Shown: positions 8,529 through 17,743, counted from the stretch's first letter. The stretch is 64,000 bases of DNA from Mediterraneibacter glycyrrhizinilyticus (GCF_015560805.1 NZ_JADMSO010000002.1:62001-126000), one strand, 5' to 3'. Notes: generated from the sequence alone by a model not told the origin. Made by a program: numbers and translations.

Positions 8529-9779
8529 ATGAGAGAGCAACAAAAAAATATTTCCAAACGGCGCTGGCTTGTGCTTCTGTTTGCATGTCTGACGAACTTA
8601 TGTCTTGGTTCCGTCTATGCCTGGAGCGTGTTTGCCGCGCCGATGGCAGAGTATCTCGGAACGATAACAGGAACCGGGATCACAACGGCGGATCTGGCGA
8701 TCGTCTATACCGTTGCCAACTCCGTAGGTCCGATCACGATGATCTCGGGAGGCTGGATCAATGACCGGTTCGGACCAAAAAAAGTGATCCTCACAGGCGG
8801 TGTGATGTTCGGATGCGGTATGATCCTGGCTGGGCTGTCAACGTCTGTCGGAATGTTGATGGTGACATATGGTCTGCTTGGCGGTCTGGGACTTGGGATG
8901 GCATATGGCTGCACGATCAGCTGTTGTGTCAAATTCTTTCCGGACAAACGTGGTCTGATCGGCGGACTGACAACGGCGGCTTATGGATTCAGTTCGGTTC
9001 TGCTTCCGCCGGTGATCAATTTACTGGTAGAAAAAGTGCAGGTGAAAATGGCGTTTATCCTTGTCGGGATCACATTTCTTGTGATCATCTCGGTATCTTC
9101 TTTGTTTATGTTCTCCTGCCCGGATGGTTTCGTACCGGAGGGCTGGAAAGCGCCGGAAAAACAGGCGGGCGGACAAAAAGAAACAGATAAAGACTGGAAA
9201 GAGATGTTGAAAAGCCCGATTTTCTATCTGATGATCCTGCTTTTGATGAGCGGGGCTTTCAGTGGCATGATGATTATCTCTCAGGCTTCTGCAGTGGGAA
9301 TGGAAATGATCGGTCTTTCGGTTGCGGCGGCAGGGATCGCAGTGTCTGTATTGGCGTTATTTAATTCGTTCGGACGGATTTTGGCAGGATTTCTTTCGGA
9401 TAAGATCGGGCGTGTCCAGACGCTGACGCTTGCCTGTTTCTTGTCTGTCGGAGGGAATGTGCTTCTCTATCTCTGTGGGAAAGGAGATCTGATCCTGTTT
9501 TATATCGGGATCTCGATCGTAGGTATTTGCTTCGGCGCATTTATGGGCGTATTCCCCGGATTTACGGCAGATCAGTTTGGCGCGGCGCATAACAGTGTCA
9601 ACTATGGTATCATGTTTATCGGATTTGCGATGGCAGGGTATTTCGGACCGACGATCATGAAAAATGTGTATTATAAAAACGGTTCTTACACACAGGCATT
9701 TTTAATCGCGGCAGGTTTAAGTGTGGCTGGAATCATACTGACGGTGTTGTATCGGATGTGTAAGAAGAGAGAAAAATAA
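8529..9779 (+). CDS. MFS transporter, oxalate/formate antiporter (OFA) family
   Basis: Twelve-helix major facilitator carrier of 416 residues. The start LFACLTNLCLGSVYAWSVFAAPM is typical of the OFA branch, which moves small carboxylates. The loop motif GGWINDRFGPKKVILTGG matches the MFS loop 2-3 signature, with a second copy (GFLSDKIGRVQTL) in the C-terminal half. The substrate cannot be deduced. AGAGGGTAAGAAG precedes the ATG. The gene is divergent from tetR and ends before a strong bidirectional terminator. Confidence 0.88.
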   Translation: MREQQKNISKRRWLVLLFACLTNLCLGSVYAWSVFAAPMAEYLGTITGTGITTADLAIVYTVANSVGPITMISGGWINDRFGPKKVILTGGVMFGCGMILAGLSTSVGMLMVTYGLLGGLGLGMAYGCTISCCVKFFPDKRGLIGGLTTAAYGFSSVLLPPVINLLVEKVQVKMAFILVGITFLVIISVSSLFMFSCPDGFVPEGWKAPEKQAGGQKETDKDWKEMLKSPIFYLMILLLMSGAFSGMMIISQASAVGMEMIGLSVAAAGIAVSVLALFNSFGRILAGFLSDKIGRVQTLTLACFLSVGGNVLLYLCGKGDLILFYIGISIVGICFGAFMGVFPGFTADQFGAAHNSVNYGIMFIGFAMAGYFGPTIMKNVYYKNGSYTQAFLIAAGLSVAGIILTVLYRMCKKREK

Positions 9780-9800
9780 GATCGCCGGGCATAAAAAAGA

Positions 9801-9849
9801 AAACCTCCCTGCAATTTATGAATGGTACTCATAAATTGCAGGGAGGTTT
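9801..9849. terminator. Strong bidirectional terminator (21 bp perfect stem)
   Basis: AAACCTCCCTGCAATTTATGA (9801-9821) pairs perfectly with 9829-9849 around a 7-base loop. It has T-runs in both directions and serves the convergent MFS gene (+) and kinase gene (-). Confidence 0.92.
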
Positions 9850-9857
9850 TGCATTGT

Positions 9858-11198
9858 TTAGAATGATTTATGGAGTAAGATCTTTACCACGCCGCCCTGC
9901 GGACGATTTTCCAGTGTGAGAGTTCCACCATGCGAGCGGATCACTTCGGCGGCAAACCAGAGACCGATCCCGTTATGCCCGTCTGCCTGACGCGCCGGAT
10001 CATCTCTCCAAAGGCGTTCTGTGGCATGACGGAGCGCGGCAGGACTAAAGCCCATTCCCTCATCGCAGATCAGAAGCTCCCAGCCTGTATCGGACGTCCT
10101 GCCGCTGAGAGAGACCTGTTTTCCGGGGGGAGTATGTTCCAGCGCATTTTGGACAATGTTGGAAAGAGCCCGGGAAAAATGGTCTTTCTGAAGCGGATAA
10201 AAGCCGGTAAGGTGATTGTCCATATGCAGTGAAATATGTTTCATCCCGGCAAACGGTTCCATGGATCGTACAAGATCAGGCAGCAGGGCAGAAAGATCAA
10301 AGGGGATCTTTGGTTCTTTGTTACCGGTGGAAGCATCCAAAAGACCGGAAAGATACCGGTGTGCCCGGGTGGTATTTTCCAGGATCGTGTGAAGCATATG
10401 GTTCTGGTTCTCCGGGAGATTTTCACACAGGAGAAGTTCCGCGTTTCCGCCGATCAAAGTCAGCGGCGTTTTTAAGTCGTGAGCAAGTGCGGATATTTCC
10501 GATTCCCGCTGCTGCTGGGTACGCCACTGTTCTGTGAGGGAATCGTACAATGCACGGCGCATTTCATCCATCGCGGCGAGCGCATCATCAAATTCTCGGA
10601 TCCCTGCAGGAAAAATTGCAAAATCAAGTTCTTGAGAAGTGATTTTATTGCTTATATCATGAAAAAGCTTCAATTTTGACGCCAAACTTCGACGAAGTAG
10701 TAAGACGCTTAAGAGCAGGACAAAAATGAAAGCCAGAAATAACGTGATCCACCAGAGTACTTCAAAAGGTGGAAGAAACTTCCGGAGTTGCGGATCGGTG
10801 AAATCTCTTTGATATACCCAGTGGATCAGTATCGTACTTTGATCGGCATAGGTGTACCGGATGATATGGGGATCATCCGAGGCTTTTGTTAAAAAACCGG
10901 AAAGGCGACCGGCTTCTTTTGAATCTGTATTTGTTTCCAAAAGACTTCCATCAGCGGCAAAAAGTGCGTAATCGGAAAGAAAATCTTCTCCCGGGGTTGT
11001 AAAGGTTTCCGGATGGTCAAGCAGCATCGCTTCTGCCTGCCGGTTCGGGAGAGAACCATGATAGATAAAGCCGGTCGTCTGGAGCAGCTGCATGATGGCA
11101 AGCCAGAGTAAGGCACAAAAAAGCATCAGCCCTAGCATGATACATGCAAAGCGGAGCAGAATGAAAGAAAGGCTTACAGATCGTTTTCTTTTTTCCAT
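9858..11198 (-). CDS. Sensor histidine kinase, LanK/CprK-like
   Basis: Membrane kinase of 446 residues. An N-terminal helix (about 13-37) and a second (about 147-170) bracket an extracytoplasmic sensor of roughly 110 residues. Next come the H-box SALAHDLKTPLTLIGG, N-box NIVQNALEH, DEGMGF and GIGLWFAAEVIRSHGG. This layout fits NisK/SpaK/CprK kinases that sense lantibiotics and host peptides. It overlaps the regulator gene by 25 bases and is last in a co-directional set with a LanFEG transporter. Confidence 0.88.
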   Translation of the reverse strand: MEKRKRSVSLSFILLRFACIMLGLMLFCALLWLAIMQLLQTTGFIYHGSLPNRQAEAMLLDHPETFTTPGEDFLSDYALFAADGSLLETNTDSKEAGRLSGFLTKASDDPHIIRYTYADQSTILIHWVYQRDFTDPQLRKFLPPFEVLWWITLFLAFIFVLLLSVLLLRRSLASKLKLFHDISNKITSQELDFAIFPAGIREFDDALAAMDEMRRALYDSLTEQWRTQQQRESEISALAHDLKTPLTLIGGNAELLLCENLPENQNHMLHTILENTTRAHRYLSGLLDASTGNKEPKIPFDLSALLPDLVRSMEPFAGMKHISLHMDNHLTGFYPLQKDHFSRALSNIVQNALEHTPPGKQVSLSGRTSDTGWELLICDEGMGFSPAALRHATERLWRDDPARQADGHNGIGLWFAAEVIRSHGGTLTLENRPQGGVVKILLHKSF

Positions 11199-11848
11199 TT
11201 ATATCCAACCCCCCAGACTGTTTCGATCGGAGCGGCACCATGCTCCTTTAATTTTGCACGGATATTTTTGACGTGCATGGCGATGACGGAGGAATCACCC
11301 TCCGCATCGAAGCCGAAGACATTTTCATAAATCTGTTCTTTTGTAAAAATCTGTCCGCTGTGCAGGGCCAGATATTCGCAGATCGCATATTCGCCTTTGG
11401 TGAGTGGAACCGACTGTTCTTTGACGGTCACCATTTTTGCCTGAAGATCAAAATGAACGTCGCCGCGGATGAGGGCGTGTGTCGGCTGTCGTTTCTCACG
11501 CCGCAGATGCGCGTTGACACGGGCGCTCAGCTCGGCAAGGCTGAACGGTTTTTTTATGTAATCATCAGCGCCGAGCCCCAGTCCTTGTACAAGCGCGGCG
11601 TCTCCGGTCTTGGCTGTCAGAAACAGGATCGGACAGTCCACTTCTGTTCTGATGCGGCGGATCAGAGAAAATCCGTCTTCTTTCGGCATCATGATATCAA
11701 ACAGCAGAAGATCATAAAAGCGGCAGCGCTTTGGTGTTACGGCAGTCGGATCTGCTTCCGTATCGACTTGATGTCCGTCTCTTTGAAGTGCGGCACAGAT
11801 GAGGGCGAGCATATCTGGATCATCATCTACAACAAATATTTTAGCCAT
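11174..11848 (-). CDS. OmpR/PhoB-family response regulator, LanR/CprR-like
   Basis: Regulator of 224 residues. The receiver domain has FVVDDDPDM, phospho-acceptor Asp in LLFDIMMPKEDG and Lys in DDYIKKPFS. The C-terminal winged helix ends in IRAKLKEHGAAPIETVWGVGYKW. ATG 11848 is chosen because GGAGGG lies eight bases upstream; the frame stays open far upstream, but those residues do not belong to the family. It probably activates the LanFEG genes that precede it on the minus strand. Confidence 0.9.
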   Translation of the reverse strand: MAKIFVVDDDPDMLALICAALQRDGHQVDTEADPTAVTPKRCRFYDLLLFDIMMPKEDGFSLIRRIRTEVDCPILFLTAKTGDAALVQGLGLGADDYIKKPFSLAELSARVNAHLRREKRQPTHALIRGDVHFDLQAKMVTVKEQSVPLTKGEYAICEYLALHSGQIFTKEQIYENVFGFDAEGDSSVIAMHVKNIRAKLKEHGAAPIETVWGVGYKWKKENDL

Positions 11849-11910
11849 GGCAGTTTCCCTCCTGACAAAAGAAAATTGATTGACTGTTTTCCCTTTGTAT
11901 ATTGACGCTA

Positions 11911-12666
11911 TTATATCATATTTAAAATGTGGTGTGGATCTTCTCGTTTGCATTTTTGGCACATCCACAGGAAGAAAAAGGTGAACATGCCACAGGAAAT
12001 GAGGATCATTACACTGAGCAGACGGTTTTTCAAAGTGGCAGGATAGTAACCGGAAAACTGGAAAATTGCTGCAATAGGATAATAGGTTCGGTATGGATCG
12101 GAAATCGTGGCAAACAGTCCGCCGATGGAGTAGATTTCCGTCACTATAAGCGCTGCCCATTGTCCGTTTTTTCGGAAAGCGCAGAAAGCGATCAGCGGAG
12201 AAACTGCAAAAAACACTCCGATCCCATTTGACAGGTATTGCAGGAACGTGCGGAGGGTCAGTGGGAATGAGAGCGCAGTCCCATGCAGAAAGAGTTCGGT
12301 CAAACAGGTGATGGTGAAGAGCAGGAGTGAAAGTACAAGGGAGAACAGGAACGTCAGCAGTAGTTTCACGGTGGTTAACCTTGCCGGATGTATGGGAATC
12401 AGCCGGAGTGATTTTAACGTATCGTCTTCCGTTTCCCGACAGATCAGATAACTTCCGAATAAAGCAGTGATGGATGGGAGGAGAAAAAAGATGCTCCAGG
12501 GCTGTACTTCATCCATATACCATCCGACATGCTCCGTATAGCGGTTCGGATCAGCAGCAAAGACAAACACAGCGGTCAGAATCACGGCGAAGACGGAAAT
12601 CAAAAGTATTGTGGAACGGCGAAGTTTTTTCCGTTCGATTTGAAGTAAAAGGAATTGGTTTTTCAT
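11911..12666 (-). CDS. LanG/MutG-like ABC permease subunit (lantibiotic protection)
   Basis: Membrane subunit of 251 residues with six predicted helices, starting MKNQFLLLQIERKKLRRSTILL. This basic, amphipathic beginning is typical of ABC-2 subunits in lantibiotic immunity transporters. AAAGGAGG lies six bases before ATG 12666, which decides the start. It is the third gene of an ATPase-permease-permease set. It is called LanG rather than LanE from gene order only. Confidence 0.82.
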   Translation of the reverse strand: MKNQFLLLQIERKKLRRSTILLISVFAVILTAVFVFAADPNRYTEHVGWYMDEVQPWSIFFLLPSITALFGSYLICRETEDDTLKSLRLIPIHPARLTTVKLLLTFLFSLVLSLLLFTITCLTELFLHGTALSFPLTLRTFLQYLSNGIGVFFAVSPLIAFCAFRKNGQWAALIVTEIYSIGGLFATISDPYRTYYPIAAIFQFSGYYPATLKNRLLSVMILISCGMFTFFFLWMCQKCKREDPHHILNMI

Positions 12667-12699
12667 AGTTGGCCTCCTTTGGATCATAAAATTTGCAAT

Positions 12700-13437
12700 T
12701 TAGGATTTCTTTTTCAGTGAGATCCCTGCAATGAGGACAGAGAAAAAATCCCAGAGCAGGATACAGTAGCATGCGGAAACGAGCAGGCTTGGCGGTGACA
12801 TCGGTACGCCCGGTATTTCCCCGTCTCGGTTCAGGAGCACGGAGAATGCGGATAAAGGATGCAGGCAGGGGGACTGCGGCGCCAGCATAAATCCGGAAAA
12901 AATGTAAACGAGCGTAAGACATACCGGAAGAACATATCCGTTGATGAGCGTGGCAGCGGCAAGGAGCGGAAGCATGACCAGCGGCAAAAGAATGCTGATC
13001 TCGATACATTTTCTGCTTAGATAGAAAATGGAAGAAATCTCCTGTGCAACACATCCGGATAGATCGGCAAACAGGACTGTCCATATAAATGTAAGTAATA
13101 TGAAAATGAATGAATATATAAATAATATGAAAAACTTACCAAGAAAATATTTAAGTTTACAAACAGGAATAATCCAAAAATATGTATTTATGTGATTACT
13201 TGATTCTGTGTAGAAAAGTAATGACGAAAGGATTCCTAAAATAAACGGGAGGATCATCCAACAGGTGAAACCGAAAACGGACCATTTGTAGAATAAAACA
13301 GGCTCCACGTTTGGTTTCCCAATGTATTTGAAATATAACATGGACAAAAACGGCATGATCGGGGATGCGGCGAGCGTGAGAATAAGACATTTCCGACGGC
13401 GCAGTTTTAAAAGTTCGATATGAATAAATTTAAGCAA
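12700..13437 (-). CDS. LanE/MutE-like ABC permease subunit (lantibiotic protection)
   Basis: Hydrophobic protein of 245 residues with six predicted helices, starting with LKFIHIELLKLRRRKCLIL, the usual MutE-type N terminus. The likely start is TTG 13437, which overlaps the ATPase stop by eight bases with GGAGGG upstream. No ATG near the N terminus fits. It forms the membrane channel with the next gene product. Confidence 0.82.
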   Translation of the reverse strand: MLKFIHIELLKLRRRKCLILTLAASPIMPFLSMLYFKYIGKPNVEPVLFYKWSVFGFTCWMILPFILGILSSLLFYTESSNHINTYFWIIPVCKLKYFLGKFFILFIYSFIFILLTFIWTVLFADLSGCVAQEISSIFYLSRKCIEISILLPLVMLPLLAAATLINGYVLPVCLTLVYIFSGFMLAPQSPCLHPLSAFSVLLNRDGEIPGVPMSPPSLLVSACYCILLWDFFSVLIAGISLKKKS

Positions 13438-14158
13438 TTCCTTTCCCTCCTGTGATCGTTTTGAAATAATTCTCCAGATTATCGTTTTTTTCTTTGAGTG
13501 TTTTTATACTGCATTCTTCGAGAAGTACACCGCGATCCAAAATCCCGATGTCATCGGCAAGCAGATCGATCTCGGACAGAATATGACTGGAGACAAGGAG
13601 CGTCTTTCCGTGATCTTTGCAGAGCGTTTTCAGGAAATCTCGGATTTCTGCGATTCCGATCGGATCCAGTCCGTTGGTCGGCTCGTCCAGGATCAAAAGC
13701 TGCGGATGATGAAGAAGCGCATTGGCGAGTCCGAGACGTTGTTTCATCCCGAGGGAATATTCCCGAAATAATTTTTTATCCCTAAATGGGAGTCCGACCG
13801 TTTCCAGAGCATTTTTGACTGTATGTGATGCATTCAGGTTTCGAAGCCGGGCAAAAATTTCGAGATTTTCCGTTCCTGTCAGATTGGGATAAAATCCGGG
13901 TGTTTCGATCAGGGCTCCAATCCGTGGATAAAGCTGTTTTTCATGTCCGGTAAGTGTCTGGTCAAACAGCGTGAAAGTTCCGGATGTTGGTGGTGTCAGT
14001 CCAAGAAGCATTTTCATCAGTGTTGTTTTTCCGGCGCCGTTGCGTCCGAGCAGTCCATAGATACTGCCTTTTTTAATATGAAGATTTACGTTGTTTACGG
14101 CAAGTTGACCTTTGTATTTTTTAGTCAGTTGTTTTGTTTCAATAATAAATGATTCCAT
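13430..14158 (-). CDS. LanF/MutF-like ABC ATPase (lantibiotic protection)
   Basis: ATPase of 242 residues that powers export or expulsion of membrane-bound lantibiotic-like peptides. It has Walker A GRNGAGKTT, signature YSLGMKQRLG, Walker B LLILDEPTNGLD and switch His in VSSHILSE. The Q-loop glutamine is replaced by Glu (ALIETPGFYP, residue 85). This E-loop is known as characteristic of lantibiotic and bacitracin protection exporters. AAAGGAG precedes the ATG. No lantibiotic precursor or modification gene is nearby, so this is resistance rather than self-immunity. Confidence 0.92.
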   Translation of the reverse strand: MESFIIETKQLTKKYKGQLAVNNVNLHIKKGSIYGLLGRNGAGKTTLMKMLLGLTPPTSGTFTLFDQTLTGHEKQLYPRIGALIETPGFYPNLTGTENLEIFARLRNLNASHTVKNALETVGLPFRDKKLFREYSLGMKQRLGLANALLHHPQLLILDEPTNGLDPIGIAEIRDFLKTLCKDHGKTLLVSSHILSEIDLLADDIGILDRGVLLEECSIKTLKEKNDNLENYFKTITGGKGIA

Positions 14159-14184
14159 AATCGGCTCCTTTACATGATCGTTTG

Positions 14185-14202
14185 AGTGTTTATCAAAACA
14201 CT
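14185..14202. promoter_or_regulatory. Inverted repeat AGTGTTT-ATCA-AAACACT upstream of lanF
   Basis: A perfect 7-4-7 palindrome lies 27 bases upstream of the lanF start, in the divergent region with the GH3 gene (14159-14370). It is a candidate binding site for the LanR-like regulator or another repressor. The rest of the region is AT-rich and has TATAAT at 14310-14315 on the plus strand, a possible -10 for the GH3 gene. Confidence 0.4.
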
Positions 14203-14370
14203 AACGTCTCTTTTTAAATTTTTTATAAATTTCTGGTCAGAAAAGGAAAAATCCTTAATTTAGATATGAAAACACGAATTTTTATATAGGTTCCAATGAA
14301 GTTCTATTCTATAATAAAGTACCAAAGTGGGAAAATGATGCACAGAGATGTATACAAGGGAGGTATTGCG

Positions 14371-16881
14371 ATGCGATATGACGCATTTCATCCGGGACAG
14401 GTATGGCTGGACACGGAGAAAACAGAGATGTATGAGAAATATTTAGATCCGACACTGTCTGCGGAAGAGCGGGCGGACGATCTGTTAGCGAAAATGAGTT
14501 TGGACGAAAAATTTGCGCAGACACAGTGTGGATTTGCGGAGCGGCTTTTGGAAGACGGAGCATATCCGTATGGGATGGGGCAGGTTTCCTGTCTGTTTGC
14601 GAGCATGCTGAAAACACTGGACGAGGGGGAAACTGTGATCGGGGAATTGCAGAAACGGATCATGGAGGCAAGCCCGCATCATATCCCGGCAATTTTCCAT
14701 GTGGAGACGGCAACCGGATCTTTGCTTCCGGAAGCAACTAATTTCCCGATCGAGTTGGCACAGGCTTCCACATGGGATCCGGAACTGGAAAAGAGGATGG
14801 GAAAAGCAATCGGAAAACAAACCCGCGCAGCCGGAATCCATCAGGGATTGGCGCCGGTATTGGATCTTTGCAGAGATTCCCGGTTCGGGCGGCAGGGGGA
14901 GACGTTTGGTGAAGACGGAACTTTGGCGGCGGCGATGGGATCCGCCTATGTACAGGGGCTGCAGAATGACGGGAATGTCAAGGATGGAATTTTTGCGTGC
15001 GGAAAACATTTTCTTGGATTTATGAGCGGAATGGGAGGGATCCATGCGGCAAAAACGACAACGAATCCGCGGGAAATCCGGGAAGTGTATGCGAAACCAT
15101 TTCAGGCGGCGGTTACGGAAGCGAAAATCGGAAGTGTGATGAATGCGTATTCCAGCTATGATGGGATGCCGGCAGGTGGAAGCCGGGGGCTTCTGACAGA
15201 TCTTTTGCGTGGGGAAATGAAGTTTGACGGAACAGTGATCGCCGATTATTCTTCGATCAGCCAGTTTCACACAAATCACCGTGTGGCAGAATCCATGGAG
15301 GAAGCCGGAGAGATTGCCATGCGCGCCGGGATGGATGTAGAGCTGCCGCAGGTGGAGTCATTTAATGAGGATTTGAAAGCCAGATTTGCAAAAGGCGAAG
15401 CGGATATGGCAATTTTGGATCAGGCAGTCAGAAGAACATTGATCCACAAATTCCGTCTTGGATTATTTGAAAATCCGTTTCCGATGGAAAAGGAAGAGCG
15501 GGATGCGGTCATACAAGAGAAAGAGGCGCAGACGATCAGCAGAAATATGGCGAGAGAAGCAATGATCCTGCTGAAAAACGACGGAGTGCTGCCGTTGAAA
15601 AATGCAGCGGAACAGGACAGAAAGGAAAATTCCGGAAAGAAGAAAAAAGTAGCGGTGATCGGGTGGCACGGAGGAACAACCCGGGCATTTATGGGATGCT
15701 ACATGTACATTGCGAGAATTGAAAATTCTCTCGGCGGCGTTAACACAATGGCAGGAATCGAGGGAAGTGATAATGCCATGAAAGAAAAAGTTCCGACAGA
15801 AACCTATCCGGGAAGTAAGATATTGATGGAACATCCGCAGACAGACACGCTGATCCGCAAATGTTATCCGGGAATCCACAGTCTCTATGAAGAACTAAAA
15901 GAGCGCTGTCCGGACTGGGATGTGCAGTATGCTTACGGATATCCGCAGGCTGGAAATGACACGTTGTATTTTGAGGAAGCATTGAAACTGGCGGTGGAAT
16001 CCGACCTTGTGATCGTGACGTTAGGCGGAAAATACGGATGGAATACCGGATGCACGATGGGAGAGGGAATTGATTCGATGGATATCCGGATCCCGGAATG
16101 TCAGGAGCTGTTTTTGCGTGAACTTGCAAACTTGGGAAAACCGACAGTAGGGGTACATTTTGACGGACGTCCGGTGAGCAGTGATGCGGCGGATGAGACG
16201 CTAAATGCGCTGATCGAAGCATGGACGCCGGGGCGTTACGGCGCGGAAGCGGTTGCGGATGTATTGCTCGGCGCTTATAATCCGGCAGGAAGACTCCCGG
16301 TCAGTATTGCGCTGAATGCAGGGCAGATCCCGGTTTATTACAGTCATGAACGGGGCAGCAGTTATCACGCGGGCGAGAGCATCGGATTTCAGGATTATGC
16401 CGATGGATCTCATAAGCCGCGGTATTGCTTCGGATACGGACTTTCCTATACCGAGTTTGTATATGAAAGTATGGAGATTGTCAAAAAAGAAATCGATCCG
16501 TTCGAGTCATGGAAGATTGATGTGACTGTAAAAAATGCAGGAAATGTGGACGGAGAAGAGGTCGTTCAATTGTATATGAGCGATGAATATGCATCGATGA
16601 CCCGTCCGGTGAAAGAACTGGTTGGCTTCAAACGAGTGAAGATCAAGGTCGGAGAATGTGCAAAAGTACGGTTTGAAGTTGCTCCGAGCCAGATGGCATT
16701 TCTGGATGCGGATATGTGGTGGAAGATTGAGAGAGGATCGTTTATCGTGCAGGCGGCGGCATCCAGTGAAGATGTGAAGATAGAAGACCGACTGTATGTG
16801 AAAGAAAATGCGTTTGTAGATGGGGCACAACGAAGTTTTTATGCAAAAGCAGAGGTGGAAAGAAATCCGTCGGATCTATAA
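14371..16881 (+). CDS. Glycoside hydrolase family 3 beta-glycosidase
   Basis: Intracellular enzyme (no signal peptide) that removes terminal beta-linked sugars from oligosaccharides. It is 836 residues long. The order is an N-terminal TIM barrel (about 30-350) with catalytic nucleophile Asp 292 in VIADYSSISQFH, an alpha/beta sandwich domain (about 390-640), then a fibronectin-III-like domain (VTVKNAGNVDGEEVVQLYMS). The exact sugar cannot be told. ATG 14371 is chosen over ATG 14296 because AAGGGAGGT lies six bases upstream. It has no transporter or other glycosidase beside it. Confidence 0.92.
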   Translation: MRYDAFHPGQVWLDTEKTEMYEKYLDPTLSAEERADDLLAKMSLDEKFAQTQCGFAERLLEDGAYPYGMGQVSCLFASMLKTLDEGETVIGELQKRIMEASPHHIPAIFHVETATGSLLPEATNFPIELAQASTWDPELEKRMGKAIGKQTRAAGIHQGLAPVLDLCRDSRFGRQGETFGEDGTLAAAMGSAYVQGLQNDGNVKDGIFACGKHFLGFMSGMGGIHAAKTTTNPREIREVYAKPFQAAVTEAKIGSVMNAYSSYDGMPAGGSRGLLTDLLRGEMKFDGTVIADYSSISQFHTNHRVAESMEEAGEIAMRAGMDVELPQVESFNEDLKARFAKGEADMAILDQAVRRTLIHKFRLGLFENPFPMEKEERDAVIQEKEAQTISRNMAREAMILLKNDGVLPLKNAAEQDRKENSGKKKKVAVIGWHGGTTRAFMGCYMYIARIENSLGGVNTMAGIEGSDNAMKEKVPTETYPGSKILMEHPQTDTLIRKCYPGIHSLYEELKERCPDWDVQYAYGYPQAGNDTLYFEEALKLAVESDLVIVTLGGKYGWNTGCTMGEGIDSMDIRIPECQELFLRELANLGKPTVGVHFDGRPVSSDAADETLNALIEAWTPGRYGAEAVADVLLGAYNPAGRLPVSIALNAGQIPVYYSHERGSSYHAGESIGFQDYADGSHKPRYCFGYGLSYTEFVYESMEIVKKEIDPFESWKIDVTVKNAGNVDGEEVVQLYMSDEYASMTRPVKELVGFKRVKIKVGECAKVRFEVAPSQMAFLDADMWWKIERGSFIVQAAASSEDVKIEDRLYVKENAFVDGAQRSFYAKAEVERNPSDL

Positions 16882-16949
16882 TTTTCTGATCTCCGGGATA
16901 CCTAAAACGAACACTGTTTTAAAAGTGTTTGCTTTGGGTATACTAGTAC

Positions 16950-16979
16950 AACGAATATATCAAAAATCTGGTATTCGTT
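16950..16979. promoter_or_regulatory. Inverted repeat AACGAATA-N14-TATTCGTT
   Basis: Perfect 8 bp arms lie 27 bases upstream of the small gene at 17007, inside a likely promoter region. It could be an operator, possibly for the convergent XRE regulator at 17236-17553, or an RNA hairpin. A weaker hairpin (ACACT/AGTGT, 16911-16928) before it may end GH3 transcription. Confidence 0.35.
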
Positions 16980-17006
16980 ATATTAGGAAAAAGGAGAATG
17001 CAGGAG

Positions 17007-17186
17007 ATGTCTAAAATAGAAAATTGTCACAGACCGAAAAACATGCCGGGAAGAACAAATCCGGCGAAACTGACAGATCAGGAAAAGTCCGATAGAATGA
17101 TCGAGATTCCGCTATCCACACAGACGGATGCGTCCAATGTGATTCCGGATGAAGTGCCGAGGCACGATGGACCGGGCGGGGAATAA
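17007..17186 (+). CDS. Small hypothetical protein (59 residues)
   Basis: I do not recognise this protein. It is hydrophilic, rich in Pro, Asp and Glu, without a membrane segment, and ends DEVPRHDGPGGE. AAGGAG lies ten bases before ATG 17007; an in-frame ATG at 16998 is only one base from that site. It is preceded by an inverted repeat and runs convergent to an XRE regulator. The ribosome site and compact context make it a credible gene, but nothing indicates its role. Confidence 0.5.
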   Translation: MSKIENCHRPKNMPGRTNPAKLTDQEKSDRMIEIPLSTQTDASNVIPDEVPRHDGPGGE

Positions 17187-17235
17187 AAGAATCGAGACAA
17201 CACATGAGATTGTGATGGGACGATTTACGTCCCAT

Positions 17236-17553
17236 CTATGATCTGATCTTTCCTAGATCCCGAATGATCACGGCGAGACAGTGGAGCTGTTCTGCGTTCA
17301 GCAGTTTTAAGTCATCAATGATCGCTGAGATACAGGCGGGATCTTTTTCTGTTGTTGAAAAAAATTGTTCCGGTGAGATATTAAAATAGTCGCATATATT
17401 AAAGAAGACCGGAATAGAAGGATATGCCTGCCGGTTTTCGATATGGTTGATATAGCCGGAATTTTGACCGAGCGACAAACTCATATCCCTCGCAGATACT
17501 CCTTTCTGAATACGCAATTCCGATAAGCGTTTCGCAAAATCATTTTCGTACAA
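17236..17553 (-). CDS. XRE-family helix-turn-helix regulator
   Basis: Small DNA-binding protein of about 105 residues. The HTH_3 domain (about residues 4-60) contains LSELRIQKGVSARDMSLSLG and GYINHIENRQAYPSIPVFFNICDYF. The C-terminal tail (about 40 residues) is of unknown function. The start is set at TTG 17553 because AGGGGTGAG lies close upstream; ATG 17574 in the same frame has no ribosome site. Targets are unknown. It may control the neighbouring small gene through the repeat at 16950-16979. Confidence 0.8.
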   Translation of the reverse strand: MYENDFAKRLSELRIQKGVSARDMSLSLGQNSGYINHIENRQAYPSIPVFFNICDYFNISPEQFFSTTEKDPACISAIIDDLKLLNAEQLHCLAVIIRDLGKIRS

Positions 17554-17690
17554 AATCTCACCCCTCTGGTACATTTAAAATCATTTTTCGTATGTATATA
17601 TCACATTATAAATCACGCAATGGTACAAAATATGATATTAAAAAGTATATTTTATCGACAATGCAACAATATAAAGCATATGATGATGTC

Positions 17691-17743
17691 AAAAAGTATA
17701 GAAAAATGTAAAAAACTAATGAGGGAAACACGTTTCATGAAAA
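17691..17743 (+). repeat. Duplicated glycan-operon leader, copy A
   Basis: This 53 bp stretch matches 19793-19845 at 51 of 53 positions, including GAGGGAAACACGTTTC and the ATGAAAA that starts the GT4 gene in copy B. Here it is followed by a glycosyltransferase scrap rather than a gene. The two copies are direct repeats about 2.1 kb apart, flanking the Abi gene. Confidence 0.9.
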
